The notes under the pieces are model-generated. The model was not told the DNA's origin. It was given only the letters and a program-made list of their open reading frames with translations, and did not search any database. The position numbers and the translations under genes are program-made. From Burkholderiales bacterium (GTDB lineage: Bacteria; Pseudomonadota; Gammaproteobacteria; Burkholderiales; Burkholderiaceae_C), in NCBI GenBank assembly GCA_947453625.1, contig CANGHK010000009.1, positions 1 through 64,000 of the forward strand: 64,000 nt of DNA, written 5' to 3'. Positions 61,468-64,000 of this stretch are shown here, in pieces. Numbering within the stretch: position 1 is the stretch's first letter; every line of letters starts with the position of its first letter.

Positions 61468-62616
61468 ATGGCCGCAGTGAGCCTGCACCGCATCGAGAAG
61501 GTCTACCCCAACGGTTTCAAGGCCGTGAACGGGGTCGACCTGGACATCCGCGACGGTGAGTTCATGGTCTTCGTCGGACCCAGCGGCTGCGCCAAGAGCA
61601 CGCTGCTGCGCATGATCGCGGGGCTCGAGCGCATCAGCGGCGGGCAGTTGCAGATCGGCGGGAAGACCGTGAACGAACTGCCGCCCAAGCAACGCGGCAT
61701 CGCCATGGTGTTCCAGAACTACGCGCTCTATCCGCACATGAAGGTCTACGACAACCTGGCCTTCGGCCTGAAGCTGTCGGGCCTGCCCAAGGCCGAGGTC
61801 GACCAGCGGGTGCGCCACGCCGCCAAGCTGCTGGAGATGGAAGCGCTGCTCGACCGCTACCCCAAGCAACTGTCGGGCGGCCAGGCCCAGCGCGTCGCGG
61901 TCGGGCGCGCCATCGTCAAGAAGCCCGAGGTGTTCCTGTTCGACGAGCCCTTGTCCAACCTGGACGCCAAGCTGCGCGCCAGCATGCGGGTGCGCCTGAC
62001 CGACCTGCACCGCAGCTTGCGCGAGCAGGGCCAGCCCGCCACGGTCATCTACGTCACCCATGACCAGGTCGAGGCCATGACCATGGGCGAGCGCATCTGC
62101 GTGCTCAAGGAGGGCGTGATACAGCAGGTGGACACCCCCACCGCGCTGTACGAGCGCCCGGCCAACGCCTTCGTGGCCAGCTTCATCGGCAGCCCGGAGA
62201 TGAACATTCAGCCTGCTGAGCGCCAGGACGAAGGCGGCCTGCCCGGCCTGCGCCTGCTGTGCGAAGGCGGCCGGGCCAGCCCCTGGCTGGCGCTGCCGGC
62301 CGAGCGGGCCCAGGCGCTGGATCGCAACCAGACCGGGCCACGCCTCCAATTCGGTATCCGGCCCGAGCATATCGGCCTGCAGCCACGGCCCGGCGGTCGC
62401 AGCCTGGCCGTGGCGGCCAGGCTGCGCTCGGTCGAGCACATGGGCAACGAGGTGTTTGCGCATGTCAGCCTGGGCGACGTGCCGGCCACGGCCCGCGCCC
62501 CGGCCGAGGACCTGGTCGCGCTGCAGGGCGTGGCGCGCGGTGCAGCCTGCACCGTTCACCTGCAGATGTCGGCCGCGCACCTGTTTGACGCTGCCAGCGG
62601 CGCACGCCTGTGCTGA
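61468..62616 (+). CDS. togA: Carbohydrate ABC ATPase, TogA/UgpC/MalK-like
   Basis: 382 aa. Walker A at 37-45 reads GPSGCAKST, with Ala where most MalK-type ATPases have Gly (GCGKST). Q-loop VFQNYALYPHM, signature LSGGQAQRVAVGRAI, Walker B VFLFDEPLSNLD and the H-loop THDQVEAMTM are normal. The C-terminal OB-fold regulatory domain (FGIRPEHIGLQPR...HMGNEVFAHVSL) is complete. Start at 61468 with GGAAAG about 10 bases before. Confidence 0.88.
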   Translation: MAAVSLHRIEKVYPNGFKAVNGVDLDIRDGEFMVFVGPSGCAKSTLLRMIAGLERISGGQLQIGGKTVNELPPKQRGIAMVFQNYALYPHMKVYDNLAFGLKLSGLPKAEVDQRVRHAAKLLEMEALLDRYPKQLSGGQAQRVAVGRAIVKKPEVFLFDEPLSNLDAKLRASMRVRLTDLHRSLREQGQPATVIYVTHDQVEAMTMGERICVLKEGVIQQVDTPTALYERPANAFVASFIGSPEMNIQPAERQDEGGLPGLRLLCEGGRASPWLALPAERAQALDRNQTGPRLQFGIRPEHIGLQPRPGGRSLAVAARLRSVEHMGNEVFAHVSLGDVPATARAPAEDLVALQGVARGAACTVHLQMSAAHLFDAASGARLC

Positions 62617-63902
62617 CGCGCCGCCAATGGCTGGCCGCCACACCCGTGGTGGCAGCGCCCTGGGTGCACGCCCAAGCGCAGCGCGTGCTGCGCATGTCGT
62701 GGTGGGGCGGTGCGGCGCGCCATGCCGCCACGCTCAAGGCATTGGCCTTGTTCGAGCAGAGCCACCCGGGCGTGAAGGTCAAGGCCGAGTACATGGGTTT
62801 CAATGGCTATCTGGAGCGGCTGACCGCGCAGGTGGCTGGCGGCTCCGAGCCCGACCTGATGCAGATCAACTGGGCCTGGCTGGCGATGTTCAGCAAGCGC
62901 GGCACCGGCTTCACCGATCTGCACGCCCATGCCAAGGTGCTGCCGATGGACCAGTACAGCGCGGGCGACCTGGCCATGGGCGAGGTCGCCGGCAAGCTCA
63001 ACGGCATCCCGGTGTCCTACAGCGCCCGCATCCTGCTGTGGAACGCCAGCACCTTTGCGAAGGCGGACCTGGCCCTGCCCCGCAGCTGGGACGAGTTGTT
63101 TGCCAGCGGCGCGCTGCTGCGCAGCCGCCTGGGTGAGCGCTACTTTGCGCTCGATGGCGAGCTCTACGACATGATGCTGCTGGCACAAAGCCATGTGCAG
63201 CAGCGCCATGGCACGCCCTATGTGCACCCCAAGGAGCCGCGCGTGGCGATGAGCGAGGCCGCCGCCGTGTTGTGGGTGCAGACCTACCGCAAGCTGATCG
63301 ACGGCCATGTGGCCACGCCACTGCCGCTGCGCGCCAGCCTGGGCGGGGCAGAGAAACCCACTGAACAGCAGCCCGACTGGACCGCTGGCCACTGGGCAGG
63401 CAACTACACCTGGGATTCGGTGATCGGCCTGCGCGGCTCGACCATTCCGAAGGACCAGAAGCTGGCCATCGGCGACTTCCCCACCCTGGATGGCGCGGTC
63501 GACAGCGGCATGTTCGGCCGCCCGTCGCTGATGTTTGCCGTAGGCCGCAACTGCAAGCAGCCCGCCCTGGCCGCCGAGCTGATGGCGCATCTGCTGGCCG
63601 ACCCGCAGGCCACCCAGGTGCTGGGCCGCACCCGTGGCGTGCCTGCCGCGCGCGACGCCTTCGAGACCCTGGTGCGCAACAAGGCCCTGCCGCCGCTGGA
63701 ACTGCAGGCCCACGCGCAGATCCAGCGCCAGCGCACCAGCCCCATCGGCATCACCCTGCCCAACCCGCTGTTCGAGCATGCCCGTCTGCACCGCTTCATG
63801 CGCGAGGTGTTCGAGACCGTGGCCTATGGCAAGACCAGCGATGCGCAGGCTGCCCGCCGCCTGATCGACGAAGGCAACGCGATGCTGCGCCGCATCCACT
63901 GA
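62610..63902 (+). CDS. togB: Oligogalacturonide ABC substrate-binding protein, TogB-like
   Basis: 430 aa. Start is a GTG inside the ATPase end (LCxx-TGA overlap of 7 bases). N-terminus LTRRQWLAATPVVAAPWVHAQA is a signal with twin Arg, then LRMSWWGGAARHAATLKALA, VKVKAEYMGFNGYLERLTAQ, VAGGSEPDLMQINWAWLAMF, which parallels TogB of pectinolytic enterobacteria (WWGG...RH..TL, Q.AG..EPD.MQ.NW.WL). C-terminal part with VPAARDAFETL and NPLFEHARLHRFMRE is complete. Likely binds oligogalacturonides. Confidence 0.85.
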   Translation: MLTRRQWLAATPVVAAPWVHAQAQRVLRMSWWGGAARHAATLKALALFEQSHPGVKVKAEYMGFNGYLERLTAQVAGGSEPDLMQINWAWLAMFSKRGTGFTDLHAHAKVLPMDQYSAGDLAMGEVAGKLNGIPVSYSARILLWNASTFAKADLALPRSWDELFASGALLRSRLGERYFALDGELYDMMLLAQSHVQQRHGTPYVHPKEPRVAMSEAAAVLWVQTYRKLIDGHVATPLPLRASLGGAEKPTEQQPDWTAGHWAGNYTWDSVIGLRGSTIPKDQKLAIGDFPTLDGAVDSGMFGRPSLMFAVGRNCKQPALAAELMAHLLADPQATQVLGRTRGVPAARDAFETLVRNKALPPLELQAHAQIQRQRTSPIGITLPNPLFEHARLHRFMREVFETVAYGKTSDAQAARRLIDEGNAMLRRIH

Positions 63903-63950
63903 GCACTGCGCACCCCCCATGGCCAAGCACGCCCTGCGGCAACTGAAATC

Positions 63951-64000
63951 ATGATGCGCTGCACCCGTCTTGGGCTGGCCGCCCTGGCCTGCGCCTTCAC
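63951..64000 (+). CDS. Start of a secreted protein, cut by the window edge
   Basis: ATGATGCGCTGCACC begins a frame MMRCTRLGLAALACAFT, a hydrophobic signal sequence running off the end. Either of the two ATG codons may be used. It follows the receptor gene by 48 bases on the same strand, so it is probably another exported pectin-degrading enzyme, but nothing further can be said. Confidence 0.5.
   Translation, partial: MMRCTRLGLAALACAF

Overview
The window is high-GC DNA with proteobacterial gene content: long-chain operons, many ABC transporters with Bug/TctC and Liv-type binding proteins, TonB-dependent uptake, FCD-type GntR regulators, and Betaproteobacteria-style stress and sulfur-relay genes. 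The best guess is a Burkholderiales bacterium (Leptothrix/Ideonella/Rubrivivax/Roseateles-like). This rests on protein style only, without any database search. No rRNA, tRNA or CRISPR array was seen.

Layout. (1) 1-6.1 kb: an IS3 transposase tail, then a stress-tolerance block made of an accessory Lon protease, a triple-BON protein, Hsp20, a twin-CBS protein and a patatin-like lipase. (2) 6.2-8.7 kb: a wrecked operon. An acyl/acetyl-CoA synthetase with three frameshifts runs into the back half of a 2-oxoacid dehydrogenase E1 alpha, which runs into the tail of an E2 acyltransferase. An intact acyl carrier protein follows. (3) 8.7-11.5 kb: a HupE/UreJ-like membrane protein with a TPR partner, and a small secreted Ala/Lys-rich protein with a clear terminator. 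(4) 11.7-17.0 kb: the most unusual intact system. It holds two DsrE-like proteins, a stand-alone TusA-like protein, a PhnCDE-type ABC importer, and a protein that fuses a second TusA-like domain to a cobalamin-independent methionine-synthase (MetE C-terminal) domain. (5) 17.2-23.1 kb: a graveyard of what look like organosulfur uptake and oxidation genes (acyl-CoA-dehydrogenase-like flavoprotein, LivF and SsuA tails, DszA/NtaA-type monooxygenase fragment, amino-acid-type ABC fragments), mixed with an O-methyltransferase carrying an amber codon and a Bug receptor. A further ssuC/ssuA wreck lies at 30.6-31.1 kb. (6) 23.2-30.3 kb: a 2OG-Fe(II) oxygenase, a secreted methyltransferase-like protein, and a MarR-controlled thiolase/crotonase/SDR operon with one internally deleted crotonase. 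(7) 31.4-40.1 kb: a VOC protein, a complete livFGMHK operon led by an ATC-hydrolase-like gene, a divergent FAD amine/amino-acid oxidase, and an esterase-NTF2 fusion. (8) 40.1-44.9 kb: galactarate catabolism (garL, garR, garD, an FCD regulator and a broken glycerate kinase), with a matched pair of operator-like palindromes. (9) 44.9-64 kb: a pectin/rhamnogalacturonan locus. A minus-strand operon encodes two enolase-superfamily dehydratases, an Opp-type ABC importer, a bifunctional acetylesterase/pectate lyase and an aldose epimerase. A plus-strand series encodes a GntR regulator, a TonB receptor and a TogMNAB-like oligogalacturonide importer.

How the parts may work together: blocks 8 and 9 form a plausible route from pectin to central metabolism. 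Secreted acetylesterase/lyase would release oligomers. The TonB receptor and two ABC importers would take them up, and the dehydratases and GarD/GarL/GarR would convert hexarates to glycerate. Uronate dehydrogenase is not in the window and the local glycerate kinase is a remnant. Blocks 4 and 5 share a sulfur theme: block 4 looks functional and block 5 is mostly decayed.
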